Assembly: GCF_014637405.1 (NCBI RefSeq)
Contig: NZ_BMEY01000014.1
Span: forward strand, 35,340-99,339
DNA: 64,000 nucleotides
Source: Ornithinibacillus halotolerans
Lineage (GTDB): Bacteria; Bacillota; Bacilli; Bacillales; Amphibacillaceae
Direction of reading: 5' to 3'
Part shown: positions 17,720 through 27,064 of the stretch, one piece after another
How positions within the stretch are numbered: the first letter of the stretch is position 1
Layout of the letters: every line of letters begins with the position of its first letter
Translations under genes and position numbers: made by a program
The notes under the pieces: generated by a model
The model's database searches: none
Seen by the model: only the letters and a program-made list of their open reading frames with translations
Told to the model about the DNA's origin: nothing

Positions 17720-18301
17720 TTATATATCATATATCGATGGAGATTCATCTTTCTTTGACTCGTCTTCATCCTCAGATTTTTGTTTTTTATCTTCTTTTTC
17801 CGAACTCTCTTTCTCATCTTTCTTACGACTGCTTTTTTCTTCGTGTTTTTCTTTCTGTTTCTCTTTTTTGTCTGAACCTCCTCTTCCGATTTCGCTTTCT
17901 TTTAATAATTGTTGAATTTTTTCAACTGCTTTCGGAGCAAAGTCCAGTAACTTTTCATATATATGGGTGTTTTCATCCAGGTGTACCATTTTAATCCCTT
18001 TCGCACTTACGATCAAAAATGCTACTGGAGTAATAGAGACACCTCCACCACTACCACCACCAAAAGGAAAAACTGCTTCACTACTGCTACTACTCTCACT
18101 ATCTCCACCTTGAGAGCTTCCTCCACTTGGCATAAATTCTGTACCACCTGCAGCAAAGCCAAAACCTACTTTAGAAACAGGGATGATGACACTTCCATCA
18201 GGAGATTCTATTGGGTCTCCTACGATTGTATTTACCTCAATCATATCCTTTAAATTTTCCATTGCTGTTGTCATTAACCCTTGAATAGGATGTTCATCCA
18301 T
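17720..18301 (-). CDS. ytfJ: GerW/YtfJ-family sporulation protein with charged tail
   Basis: 193 aa; ATG behind AAAGGAGGATATCC. Residues 1-125 form the YtfJ domain (VNTIVGDPIESPDGSVIIPV, GFGFAAGGTE) with a Gly/Ser-rich loop (about 55-85). The last roughly 55 residues are almost all Lys, Glu, Asp and Ser, a highly charged, probably disordered extension. GerW is a forespore protein needed for germination with certain nutrients in B. subtilis. The gene forms an apparent operon with ytfI (14-base gap), as in Bacillus. Confidence 0.92.
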   Translation of the reverse strand: MDEHPIQGLMTTAMENLKDMIEVNTIVGDPIESPDGSVIIPVSKVGFGFAAGGTEFMPSGGSSQGGDSESSSSSEAVFPFGGGSGGGVSITPVAFLIVSAKGIKMVHLDENTHIYEKLLDFAPKAVEKIQQLLKESEIGRGGSDKKEKQKEKHEEKSSRKKDEKESSEKEDKKQKSEDEDESKKDESPSIYDI

Positions 18302-18315
18302 TGGATATCCTCCTT

Positions 18316-18918
18316 TTAACTATATACTTCATTCATACTTATTTTTCGAGAAATATACAAAGCTCTCTGTATAGCTTTTCCTAATCGTATAGATACAATG
18401 CAATCAACTTCTGAGTATAGGCCTCTTTGTTGAAAGTGGGGGATGACGGATATTTGAGGATTACTTTTAAGATGGGTAAGCTCGTTTAATGTTCCAACGA
18501 GAGTTCCTTTAATCATCCATACACCTCCAGATAATATCCCTGTGGAACTTGCATCTCCGGTACCAATATGTGTTTTCCAGATTAATTGATGGATTGTTAT
18601 ACTTTTTAGTAAGATAAATAAGATATTCGCTGTATCTTTTATCTGCGAAATGACATCTTCTACTAATTCTTTTAATTCCTTCCTTCCTGATTCATCTTTT
18701 AGTTTTTCGTATAAATCTAATATGAATTCACTTTCATCCGGAGCTTGTTCATCCAATTTAATTTTTCGATGAAGAATTCGTAGTTTTAAATAGTAAATAT
18801 GAATAACAATATGATGATTATTTTTTTGAAAAATATATTGAATTCTAATTTTCAAATGGAAAAGTAATAATATAACAAATAAAATAATTAATACTACAAT
18901 AGTAATAATCCAACCCAT
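18316..18918 (-). CDS. ytfI: DUF2953 membrane protein, YtfI-like
   Basis: 200 aa from ATG 18918, with GGAG 8 bases upstream. An N-terminal helix (about residues 2-22) anchors a hydrophilic domain ending ...LGKAIQRALYISRKIS, characteristic of DUF2953. It directly precedes ytfJ; this pair is conserved across Bacillaceae, so a sporulation-linked role is likely. No enzyme motif is seen. Confidence 0.85.
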   Translation of the reverse strand: MGWIITIVVLIILFVILLLFHLKIRIQYIFQKNNHHIVIHIYYLKLRILHRKIKLDEQAPDESEFILDLYEKLKDESGRKELKELVEDVISQIKDTANILFILLKSITIHQLIWKTHIGTGDASSTGILSGGVWMIKGTLVGTLNELTHLKSNPQISVIPHFQQRGLYSEVDCIVSIRLGKAIQRALYISRKISMNEVYS

Positions 18919-18994
18919 ATTGTCATCTCCAACACGTAATAAAATTAGATTGCCACATGTTTCCAATTTTATGCATTTTCTTCTGGAAAGCTTA

Positions 18995-19025
18995 AAAGGA
19001 CTGCCCTCCGAAGAGAACAGCCCTT
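18995..19025 (-). terminator. Terminator of the SASP gene
   Basis: An imperfect AAGG-CTG-CTC / GAG-CAG-CCTT stem with a CGAA loop, followed on the minus strand by a short T run (TCCTTTTAAG). It begins about 25 bases after the SASP stop codon. Confidence 0.55.
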
Positions 19026-19050
19026 AGCCATTTATCCTATTTAATTGTTA

Positions 19051-19254
19051 TTAACCGTTATATCCACCAAACTGTTGTTCAGCCATTTGAACTAAACGCT
19101 TAGTGATTTCTCCACCAACAGAACCGTTAGCACGAGAAGTTGTGTCACCACCAAGTTGAACACCAAATTCTTGAGCAATTTCATACTTCATTTGATCTAA
19201 TGCTTGTTGAGCACCAGGTACGACTAGTTGATTTGAGTTATTGTTGTTTGCCAT
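19051..19254 (-). CDS. sspA: Alpha/beta-type small acid-soluble spore protein
   Basis: 67 aa. The GPR protease site is visible as [12 protein letters not shown] and the second conserved block as [15 protein letters not shown]. These proteins coat and protect DNA in the dormant spore and are degraded at germination. A perfect AAGGAGGTGA ribosome binding site suits its high expression. A sigma-G-type promoter lies upstream. It sits beside thiI as sspA does in B. subtilis; assignment to sspA rather than another paralogue rests on this synteny. Confidence 0.95.
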   Translation of the reverse strand: MANNNNSNQLVVPGAQQALDQMKYEIAQEFGVQLGGDTTSRANGSVGGEITKRLVQMAEQQFGGYNG

Positions 19255-19278
19255 GGTATTTCACCTCCTTGGTACGCT

Positions 19279-19309
19279 TATAATGTGTAGTTTGGAGGTG
19301 AATCATTCA
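19279..19309 (-). promoter_or_regulatory. Sigma-G-type forespore promoter of the SASP gene
   Basis: TGAATG, an 18-base spacer and CATTATA on the minus strand, close to the TGAATA / CATACTA consensus for sigma-G. It lies 25 bases before the start codon. Confidence 0.6.
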
Positions 19310-19349
19310 TTTAATTTGTTGGAAAGTGTTGGAATTATATCGGACTAGT

Positions 19350-20552
19350 CTAAAACAACCCTTCAAACGCGTCTTCTTCTTTCTTTTGGTCAGAGACTTT
19401 AATTATCTCAATACCATCGATTGCTTCTTGAATTAATTCTTCATAATCAAATTTCGATTCATAATAATTGACGCGTTCGCGTTTTGGTTTTGTTTTTGGT
19501 GCTTTCGGAACAAATATCGTGCAACAGTCCTCATAAGGACGAATCGAAATATTAAATGTGTCGATTGTTTTTGAAATATCGATAATCTCATCTTTATCCA
19601 TTGTAACGAGTGGTCTAATAATTGGATAATTCGTTACTTCATTAATCGTGTTCATACTAGTCATTGTTTGACTAGCGACTTGACCTAAATTTTCTCCAGT
19701 CGTCATCGATAAAATACCTTGTTGCTGACATACTCTTTCACTAATTCTAAGCATCATTCGTCTCATCACTGTCATACCATAACCATCAGGTGTTTCTTGG
19801 AAGATTCGTTGTTGTAATTTTGTAAATGGTACGACGTGAATTTTAATACTTGAGCCATATCTTGTAAGTTTTTCGGCTAAGTCAATTACCTTTTGTTTTG
19901 CTCGGTCACTTGTAAACGGTGGGGATTCAAAATGAATCGCTTCAATTTGTACGCCGCGTTTCATTGCTAGATAACCGGCAACTGGACTATCTATCCCTCC
20001 TGAAAGAAGTAATAATGTTTTATCAGAAGTACCAACTGGAAGTCCTCCTGCACCTCGAACAACACCGGAAGTAATATACGTTGCTTCTCCTCGAATTTCA
20101 ACTTTCACTTCTACATCAGGATGATGAACATCAACTGTAATACCATCTGTGTTTGATAAAAGATGTCCACCAAGAATTTGATTTAATTCTTGCGAACGTA
20201 CCGGAAATCCTTTGTTAATCCGTTTTACAGTTATTTTAAAAGTTTTTACATTCTCTGCATTAGTTAAAGCATATAATGCAGCATCTTTAATCTTTTCCAA
20301 TTCATTTTCTACTTTAATGGCTAAACTTAAGCTATGAATCCCAAATACATTCTTAACTTTATCCATTACGGCATTCGGTTCTGTTCCATTTAAAAGAACG
20401 AACATTCTACCTTGCGTACGTTTAACTTTCACAAGTGGAAATTCGGTCAATTTTTGCTGGATATTTTGTTGTAGTCGTTCTACAAACTTTTTACGATTTT
20501 TTCCTTTTAATGATAATTCTCCATAACGTATTAATATATGATCATATTGCAT
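19350..20552 (-). CDS. thiI: tRNA 4-thiouridine synthetase ThiI
   Basis: 400 aa. A ferredoxin-like and THUMP RNA-binding region (about 1-165) precedes the PP-loop ATPase domain with LLLLSGGIDSPVAGYLA. No C-terminal rhodanese domain is present, as is usual in Bacillus. It activates U8 of tRNA by adenylation and receives sulfur from a cysteine desulfurase. The partner iscS lies 5 bases upstream in the same operon, the standard dedicated pair in Bacilli. Confidence 0.96.
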   Translation of the reverse strand: MQYDHILIRYGELSLKGKNRKKFVERLQQNIQQKLTEFPLVKVKRTQGRMFVLLNGTEPNAVMDKVKNVFGIHSLSLAIKVENELEKIKDAALYALTNAENVKTFKITVKRINKGFPVRSQELNQILGGHLLSNTDGITVDVHHPDVEVKVEIRGEATYITSGVVRGAGGLPVGTSDKTLLLLSGGIDSPVAGYLAMKRGVQIEAIHFESPPFTSDRAKQKVIDLAEKLTRYGSSIKIHVVPFTKLQQRIFQETPDGYGMTVMRRMMLRISERVCQQQGILSMTTGENLGQVASQTMTSMNTINEVTNYPIIRPLVTMDKDEIIDISKTIDTFNISIRPYEDCCTIFVPKAPKTKPKRERVNYYESKFDYEELIQEAIDGIEIIKVSDQKKEEDAFEGLF

Positions 20553-20557
20553 TTCAT

Positions 20558-21697
20558 CTACTCCATTACATCTTTTAGTTGATTTAGTGCTTCTTTTAAT
20601 TTACTAACAAAAATTCTTATTTCTTCCATCGTATTATCATAAGACAAACTTACTCGAAGTGCTGATTTGGATCTTGTTGAATCATATCCACAAGCTTTTA
20701 CAATTCTACTTTCATCTAAATCTTTAGAGGAACACGCAGATTTCGTTGAAATAAAAATACCTTGTTTCCCTAAAGTATGAATCATTACTTCCGGTTTTAA
20801 CCCAGGAATTGAAAAGTTCACGATATGTGGTGCAGCATTTTCAGGTGTATTTATCATTATTTCATCTATTTTCTTAAGTTCCTGACGGAGGTATTGAGAC
20901 AACGCCTGTAATTGTTGAACTTGATTCTTCTGCCGTTCTTTAATTAAACGAAGTGCTTTAACAAATGAAACTGCACCTGCTAGATTCTCTGTACCTGAGC
21001 GAACTTTAAATTCTTGTTCCCCTCCATGGAATAAAGGGAATAACTTAACCCCGCTTCTGCAATACAGCACTCCAGTACCTTTTAACCCATGAATTTTATG
21101 ACCGGACATCGTACATAGATCAATGCCACTATCGTTCAGCTGAAGGTCAAGTTTTCCAAGTCCTTGTACATGGTCAACATGAAAGAATAGCTTCGGGTGC
21201 TTTTTAGCTAATTCCCCGATTTCTTTGACCGGTTGAATAGTACCTATTTCGTTATTTACATGCATGACACTAATTAGAATTGTTTCATTTGTTATAGCAC
21301 TTTCCACGTCTTCTACAGAAACAATTCCATCACGATTAACTGGTAGATATGTTACTTGAAATCCTAAAGACTCTAAGCTTTTACAAGCTTCGAATACGGA
21401 AGGGTGTTCAATTTCTGTTGTAATAATATGTTTACCTCTTCCTTGGTGCTGTAAGGCAATTCCTTTAATTGCGATATTATTTCCTTCTGTACCGCCAGAA
21501 GTGAAAATGATTTCATCATCTTTCACTTGTAATAGATTGGCTATTTGTTGTTTGGATTTTATTAGTAATTTCTCCGTATCACCACCAAGCTGATGGATAG
21601 AAGATGGATTTGCAAAAAAATTAGTTGAAACTTGCTCAAAACTTTTTAACACTTCTGGATGCGGTTTTGTTGTTGCACTATTATCAAGATATATCAC
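20558..21697 (-). CDS. iscS: Cysteine desulfurase (IscS/NifS family) dedicated to ThiI
   Basis: 379 aa. The PLP lysine lies in MSGHKIHGLKG, and the catalytic cysteine is in the loop STKSACSSKDLDESR. The N-terminus MIYLDNSATTKPHPEVL is typical. It takes sulfur from cysteine as a persulfide and passes it to ThiI encoded next in the operon. Equivalent to the protein formerly called NifZ in B. subtilis. In B. subtilis braB lies between this gene and ezrA; it is absent here. Confidence 0.95.
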   Translation of the reverse strand: MIYLDNSATTKPHPEVLKSFEQVSTNFFANPSSIHQLGGDTEKLLIKSKQQIANLLQVKDDEIIFTSGGTEGNNIAIKGIALQHQGRGKHIITTEIEHPSVFEACKSLESLGFQVTYLPVNRDGIVSVEDVESAITNETILISVMHVNNEIGTIQPVKEIGELAKKHPKLFFHVDHVQGLGKLDLQLNDSGIDLCTMSGHKIHGLKGTGVLYCRSGVKLFPLFHGGEQEFKVRSGTENLAGAVSFVKALRLIKERQKNQVQQLQALSQYLRQELKKIDEIMINTPENAAPHIVNFSIPGLKPEVMIHTLGKQGIFISTKSACSSKDLDESRIVKACGYDSTRSKSALRVSLSYDNTMEEIRIFVSKLKEALNQLKDVME

Positions 21698-21760
21698 AGT
21701 AAACCCTCCATTAAATAAACATAGAAATTTGTTTCAATATTTTATAAAAATTTACCTATT

Positions 21761-21813
21761 AAAAAACTAAAGGGCTGTCTTTAGGAATTAAATTCCATAA
21801 AGCAGCCTTAGCG
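21761..21813 (-). terminator. Terminator of ezrA
   Basis: CTAA-GGCTG ... CAGCC-TTTAG stem with an inner GGAATT/AATTCC arm, followed by TTTTTT on the minus strand, directly after the ezrA stop codon. Confidence 0.8.
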
Positions 21814-21817
21814 ACTA

Positions 21818-23509
21818 TTACTTTAAAATTAACTGATTCTCTTCAATTCGTTTTAATGCTCCTGGCTCCACTTCTTCTAATGCACGAGCAGCTTGTTCTA
21901 ATGCAACTTCATATTCATAATTTCTAAATAGCGTTTCCGCTTCGGATAACTTCGCAGCAAGAAGTGGATACATACTTCTATAACGGTTCGCATATTGAAT
22001 AACTTGTTCTGTTAAGTATGCTTGGTCAAGCATTACATCTGTTTTTTCCATTAATAAATCAACTGCTGCTTTTGCACTTTCCAATGACTTTCTTACTTCA
22101 GAAATATCTAATGGACTTTTTTCTAAAGATATTAATACTTGGTTACTTTTTTCAAGTGCTTCGTCCATTGAATTCCAAATAAAACTTGGCACACCTGGAA
22201 TATTACTTTTGTTAATTTTTCGATGTGTGTTATTAATTTGCTCACGAATATCAGTTAACTTTTCTTTTGCTTCAATTTCATCTTTTCGTAAATTATTTAC
22301 ACTCGTTTTAAAATCGTTATGTTCTTCGACAATTTCATTAAGTTTATTTAAACCTAATTCTAGAATATCTCTCAACTCAGAATAAGGTGTCTCTTTCTCT
22401 TCTAACCCAACTCGTACTTCTTCATATACCTTCTGTAATTGAGTAATATTCTTTTCTAATGCTAGAAACTTTTCCATATCTTGATCGTCAAAGTAATACG
22501 TATATTTCAATCGTTCTACTTCATTTTTTGTTTCATCAAAAGAGGCAGCAATTTCTTGAATAGATTGTCCATATCCAGATACTTTTGTTTCCATATAGTT
22601 TTTTGCTATTGCTTCTTTCTCTAATAGCTGATACATTTCTTGAATTCTTTCTTCAATCTCCACTGTCAATTCTTTCACTTCTGATGATTGACCTTTTTCC
22701 AGGCTATTCACACAATCCAACAATCGTTGTTGATAGCCTTGTAATTCTTTTTCGAATCCAAGATGTTCAATTCGGAATCCAGATTCTTTCATTTCTTTTA
22801 TACCAGCATATAAATCATCGATTTGTGAAGGAAGCTCCTGTTTACAAATTCGATAGATTTCAGGAAATTCTTCTATTTCTATTTCTAATTGTTCTAACCT
22901 TGCCTTTAATGTATCAACAAGTTCTTTTGCTTCCGTGTAATTACCAGTATCAACTAATTCATTGTATTGTTCTAGACCTTCATCTAACTCATCCAGTTCC
23001 ACTTCAAAGCGAACTTCTGCCTTTCCAAATTGGAATCTATTCTGAGCTATATTTTTCTTCAATGTTCTTATGGTTGGTTCGATATACTCTACTTCTTTTC
23101 GGCTAGATTCTTCGGACTCAACTAATTCATCTAGTTCGATGAGAATCTTTTCAATATCTTTTTCTATCGTTTGAAGGTTTTGGTCAATTTTACGAAGTGT
23201 ATGCTTGGCAGTTGAAAAACGAAACTTATCTGCTGCTCCTTCCGCATCAAATAGATACTCTTCTATTTCCGGGAGATCTTTAGCAAGGATAAATTCCCAA
23301 CGTTCTTTCCATGATTCAAATCTTTCTTGTGTCTCCCCAGACAAATTTAATGATTTAATTCTTCTTAATTGAGCAGACACATTACGATTCATTATATCTA
23401 ACTTCCAACTTTCAAGTCGGTCAACGGCATCGTAAACTTGTTTTCTCATGATAAGGCTTATAATAATAAGTGCAATAATTCCAAGTATAATTCCGATAAT
23501 AAATTCCAT
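21818..23509 (-). CDS. ezrA: Septation ring formation regulator EzrA
   Basis: 563 aa from ATG 23509, behind AGGGGG; this gives MEFIIGIILGIIALIII, the expected single N-terminal membrane helix, and nearly the length of the B. subtilis protein (562 aa). The rest is a long, mostly helical region of spectrin-like repeats. EzrA is a membrane-tethered regulator of FtsZ ring placement that also interacts with PBP1. It is a monocistronic gene with its own terminator. Confidence 0.95.
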   Translation of the reverse strand: MEFIIGIILGIIALIIISLIMRKQVYDAVDRLESWKLDIMNRNVSAQLRRIKSLNLSGETQERFESWKERWEFILAKDLPEIEEYLFDAEGAADKFRFSTAKHTLRKIDQNLQTIEKDIEKILIELDELVESEESSRKEVEYIEPTIRTLKKNIAQNRFQFGKAEVRFEVELDELDEGLEQYNELVDTGNYTEAKELVDTLKARLEQLEIEIEEFPEIYRICKQELPSQIDDLYAGIKEMKESGFRIEHLGFEKELQGYQQRLLDCVNSLEKGQSSEVKELTVEIEERIQEMYQLLEKEAIAKNYMETKVSGYGQSIQEIAASFDETKNEVERLKYTYYFDDQDMEKFLALEKNITQLQKVYEEVRVGLEEKETPYSELRDILELGLNKLNEIVEEHNDFKTSVNNLRKDEIEAKEKLTDIREQINNTHRKINKSNIPGVPSFIWNSMDEALEKSNQVLISLEKSPLDISEVRKSLESAKAAVDLLMEKTDVMLDQAYLTEQVIQYANRYRSMYPLLAAKLSEAETLFRNYEYEVALEQAARALEEVEPGALKRIEENQLILK

Positions 23510-23734
23510 AGAAAAGCCCCCTAAAAAAATCAACAGAAAAATCCATCTATAAGTACAATTTGAAATAAGTATATTAAGCTAGTTTACTATAATCATAATA
23601 CCATGTATACACCGATTTTGGCTAAAAAAATCTAATAAAAATAGTGTTTTTTGTCAGATATTGTATTACCGTGTAATTTGAATATTAGTTTTCTCTAAAA
23701 AACGTTTTAATTTTCGACAGTTGGTCAAATTCAT

Positions 23735-24343
23735 CTAGTCTGTAATGTAATCCAACCAATTGTGGATTGTCCGTACATATTGTTTAACAAAGAGAGCATG
23801 CGAGTATTCCCCTATTACTTGCTCTTTCCATTCATTGTGTAAAATGTAAGGAGTTACTAACATCCCTTTTAATTGCATTAACAAGAATTGCTTGTCCATT
23901 GTTTTCCTTTTCTTCTGCTTATCTTTAAATAACTCAGAAAACAAATTACCAATAATAAAGTTTTCCTTAGCAAGATATGTAACTGCCATTTCCCTTACAA
24001 ATACGGAATCCATTGACAATTCACGGTGTATAAAACAAGATAATTGAAGATTTGAATGCTTATAATGTATAATTTGATGTATTAATTTTTTAATTTTTTC
24101 AAGAGGCGTAATATCATTTGATTCTTCCAGGGTTGATTCGATAACAGCTAAATATTCTTCATAATAGTTTGATACTGCATATTCTAAAAGCCCTTGCTTT
24201 CCTTTAAAATAATAACTAATTGAAGATAGATTTACAGAAGCTTTTTCAGCAATATCTCGAACAGAAGTACCATGGAATCCTTTTTGATAAAAAAGTAATG
24301 ATGCAGCGTCCATCACTTTTCGTTTTGTTGGGGTATCTTCCAA
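23735..24343 (-). CDS. refZ: TetR-family regulator RefZ (YttP)
   Basis: 202 aa. A TTG at 24343 with AAAGGAG 9 bases upstream is the likely start; an earlier TTG abuts the ribosome binding site. The N-terminal helix-turn-helix is clear (AASLLFYQKGFHGTSVRDIA, then VNLSSISYYFKGK). RefZ binds origin-proximal sites and modulates FtsZ assembly at sporulation onset. Synteny between ezrA and ytsP matches yttP. hisJ, which lies between ezrA and yttP in B. subtilis, is missing here. Confidence 0.85.
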   Translation of the reverse strand: MEDTPTKRKVMDAASLLFYQKGFHGTSVRDIAEKASVNLSSISYYFKGKQGLLEYAVSNYYEEYLAVIESTLEESNDITPLEKIKKLIHQIIHYKHSNLQLSCFIHRELSMDSVFVREMAVTYLAKENFIIGNLFSELFKDKQKKRKTMDKQFLLMQLKGMLVTPYILHNEWKEQVIGEYSHALFVKQYVRTIHNWLDYITD

Positions 24344-24506
24344 TCGGATCAACTCCTTTCATAATCAAACAGTCTTATGATATAAATACGACAAAAAAAT
24401 GTTATTTCCTGCATATAAACTCTTAATCTTTCAGATGTTTATGTAAGTTTGATACAAGTTTGTTAGGTTTATGACATTTGTTTTTTAATTTATAGGAGGG
24501 ATTCAT

Positions 24507-24986
24507 ATGTTTCAAACAACTAATTATTCAGGTAATAAAGAAAAGGACTACGAGCTTTTATTAAAACAACTGAACGCTCTATTAGATGGTGAAACTGATG
24601 TTGTTGCCAATTTATCTAATACATCAGCACTATTAAATCAATTTTTATCAGACATAAACTGGGTTGGATTTTATGTATGGAAAGATGATGAACTTGTTTT
24701 AGGACCTTTTCAAGGGTTACCAGCTTGCATTCGTATTCCTTATGGTAAAGGTGTCTGTGGTACAGCTGTAAAAAAACGTAGTACTCAAAGGATTGCAGAC
24801 GTTGATCAATTCCCTGGTCATATTGCATGTGATAGTGCAAGTAAATCTGAAATTGTTATTCCGATTATTAAAGATGGCAATGTTTTTGGGGTATTGGATA
24901 TCGACAGTCCGATTCTTGATCGATTTGATGAAACAGATCAACTTTATTTAGAAAAACTTGTAAATGAGTTAATTAAGCATTTGTAA
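24507..24986 (+). CDS. ytsP: Free methionine-(R)-sulfoxide reductase, GAF domain (YtsP)
   Basis: 159 aa, a single GAF domain. The three cysteines of the fRMsr family are present: Cys74 in GLPACIRI, Cys84 in KGVCGTAV and Cys108 in HIACDSAS. The enzyme reduces free Met-R-sulfoxide. The ribosome binding site TAGGAGGG precedes the ATG. It is transcribed away from refZ and converges on the GGDEF gene, sharing a terminator with it. Confidence 0.93.
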   Translation: MFQTTNYSGNKEKDYELLLKQLNALLDGETDVVANLSNTSALLNQFLSDINWVGFYVWKDDELVLGPFQGLPACIRIPYGKGVCGTAVKKRSTQRIADVDQFPGHIACDSASKSEIVIPIIKDGNVFGVLDIDSPILDRFDETDQLYLEKLVNELIKHL

Positions 24987-24990
24987 TTGA

Positions 24991-25030
24991 TTAGAGGATG
25001 TCTCTTTTATCGACATCCTCTAACTTTTTA
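24991..25030. terminator. Terminator between ytsP and the convergent GGDEF gene
   Basis: TTAGAGGATGTC / GACATCCTCTAA perfect stem followed by CTTTTTA. The stem overlaps the last codons of the GGDEF gene. Confidence 0.85.
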
Positions 25031-26912
25031 TATGGACAGCTTCATTCTTTTCGTCCTCGATGCTATACTTTACCACGCAATTTTTTCCGTAACTTTTCGC
25101 TTCATAAAGTGCTTTGTCGGCCCTTACAAAAAATTTCTTTGGTGTATCTTCTTCCATTGCTGACCATGACGAAACTCCAGCCGATAATGTAACCTGTGGC
25201 TCAGTGAAATTCTCAACCTGGTTATTAATATTCCTTGCAAGTTGAACACCTGCATTCAACTCGGTATTCGGAAGATAGATAGCTAATTCTTCTCCTCCCC
25301 ATCTAGCAGCTATATCTCGTTCGTCAATAGTTGAAATAATAATATTGGCAACTTGCTTGAGTACTTCATCTCCTATATAATGGCCAAATTTATCATTCAC
25401 TTTCTTGAAATTATCGATATCGAATAAAATTAACGTTCCTAGTTCTCCTTTATTCATATGTTCAACGATTCTTTCATCTAAATAATTTCTTGAATACAAC
25501 TGCGTTAAATAATCGGTTGATGCTACTTTTTCTAAACGATCCTTTAAAATTGTATTAACTATTGCTAATGTGGAATGGCGAATGATCGACTGTAGCAATT
25601 TAAATTGGTCAAAAGAAAAAGCATATGCTTCTGGATGGAGGACAAACACAACACCATTAATATCTCCTAAGTTCTCCATAGGAAAAGCCATGACGGAATG
25701 ATACGAGTAATATTCATCATTATTATACTCACCGATAAAGATAGCTTCTTTTTTTCTTGATATTTCTTGTGCCAAATCTCTTATAAAACTACGTCCTTCT
25801 ATTGTTTCAAAGAATTTAGTACTTCCCTCGAGTAATTCGAATTGCTGAGTTGTTTCCTTTTTCTTATAGACAAACCCTATTTCTCCCGGCTTACAAACTT
25901 GTACAATTTTTTCTCTAACTAATTGAGTTATCTCAACTAAATCATGGCTTGAATTTAATTGGTGCGTTAAATCATTTACTAGTTTTAAATCAGCTACAAG
26001 ATGAGTTGAATATTGATATAAACTAATATTTTCAAATGTTCTTCCAGCAATGTTAGCAAATTCCTCTAAAAAGTACTTATCACTTTCAGAGAATTTAATT
26101 TGTTTGGAAGTTAGGAGTTTGATTACCCCATACACCCCTTGACATCCCTTTAAAGGGGCATAAATATATGTTGTATGGTTAGTTTTATCGATTAATAATT
26201 TACCACTTAAAAAAACCTTAGAACTAAGTGAATCATCATTTAATTCAATTGATTCAACAGGTAATCCTTTCGTCTCATCAAAATCTTGTGATAACAAAAG
26301 AATATATTCGAATTGAGGATATATTTTTTTTATGCTTTCATTTATTTCTGATAAGACTTCGCTTGTATTATTTAGAACGGAAAACTTTTGTGATGCTTCG
26401 TATAATTGTTTATATTTATCCAATCGTGGGACCGATGAATCCAGTTTATAAACTAAGTGAATTAATTCATTCAAATTAACTTGAATGGAATTTATTAGAT
26501 TAGTTTTGAAGATAAGATCATTAGGTGATTGAATTCCGAACACGATTAAACCCATTGGTCCGTTTGATGGACTTAATGGAATTGTAACGATGTCAAAATT
26601 ATGTAGTTTATTAGTAATTAAATCTTCCTTTTCTAATTCAATTACTTTCTTTTGTAATATACTATTTTGAATATGATTATTCTTATCACAAATGACATCG
26701 GTAAAACTTAATTCCTCTAATTTACTTGATTTACATACTAATTGAAAGAGATTTTTATGATCGTTGTATATATAAATACTTATAAATAGGGTATTTAATA
26801 GTGCTTGTGTCTCTTCTGCTAACTTAACGAAAAAATATTCTTTACTTTTAGACGTTGTTAGTAAATCATAGTATGTGATTTTTAATTTATCTATTAGATT
26901 ATTTTCGTCCAT
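25020..26912 (-). CDS. ytrP: GAF-GGDEF putative diguanylate cyclase (YtrP-like)
   Basis: 630 aa from ATG 26912, behind TAGGTGAT. The N-terminal roughly 460 residues resemble several GAF-like sensor modules without membrane segments. The C-terminal GGDEF domain has DYLTQLYSRNYL at its start, FDIDNFKKVNDKFGH at the substrate and metal site, and the signature RWGGEEL (about residue 537), compatible with activity. The I-site position reads DERD, not RxxD, so product inhibition is probably lost. Syntenic with ytrP beside rpsD. Cyclase activity is likely but not proven. Confidence 0.88.
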   Translation of the reverse strand: MDENNLIDKLKITYYDLLTTSKSKEYFFVKLAEETQALLNTLFISIYIYNDHKNLFQLVCKSSKLEELSFTDVICDKNNHIQNSILQKKVIELEKEDLITNKLHNFDIVTIPLSPSNGPMGLIVFGIQSPNDLIFKTNLINSIQVNLNELIHLVYKLDSSVPRLDKYKQLYEASQKFSVLNNTSEVLSEINESIKKIYPQFEYILLLSQDFDETKGLPVESIELNDDSLSSKVFLSGKLLIDKTNHTTYIYAPLKGCQGVYGVIKLLTSKQIKFSESDKYFLEEFANIAGRTFENISLYQYSTHLVADLKLVNDLTHQLNSSHDLVEITQLVREKIVQVCKPGEIGFVYKKKETTQQFELLEGSTKFFETIEGRSFIRDLAQEISRKKEAIFIGEYNNDEYYSYHSVMAFPMENLGDINGVVFVLHPEAYAFSFDQFKLLQSIIRHSTLAIVNTILKDRLEKVASTDYLTQLYSRNYLDERIVEHMNKGELGTLILFDIDNFKKVNDKFGHYIGDEVLKQVANIIISTIDERDIAARWGGEELAIYLPNTELNAGVQLARNINNQVENFTEPQVTLSAGVSSWSAMEEDTPKKFFVRADKALYEAKSYGKNCVVKYSIEDEKNEAVHIKS

Positions 26913-27029
26913 ATTAATCACCTATTAAGTATTTGAAAAAAGATATATACTTTATTATAATTGATATTTTTACTTTCGTGTAATAATTTGTTAATTTATC
27001 CGTAATTATTTCATATGAAAATGAAAATG

Positions 27030-27058
27030 TTGACTTTCTATCCGAAAAATTATATACT
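27030..27058 (+). promoter_or_regulatory. Promoter of rpsD
   Basis: TTGACT, a 17-base spacer and TATACT on the plus strand. It is followed by a roughly 180-base untranslated leader. Confidence 0.75.
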
Positions 27059-27064
27059 ACTCTT

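Noticed and set aside
22585..23106. 173-aa open frame on the plus strand
   Set aside because: Lies antisense within ezrA, has biased Leu/Phe/Ser content typical of the complement of coiled-coil coding DNA, and no ribosome binding site.
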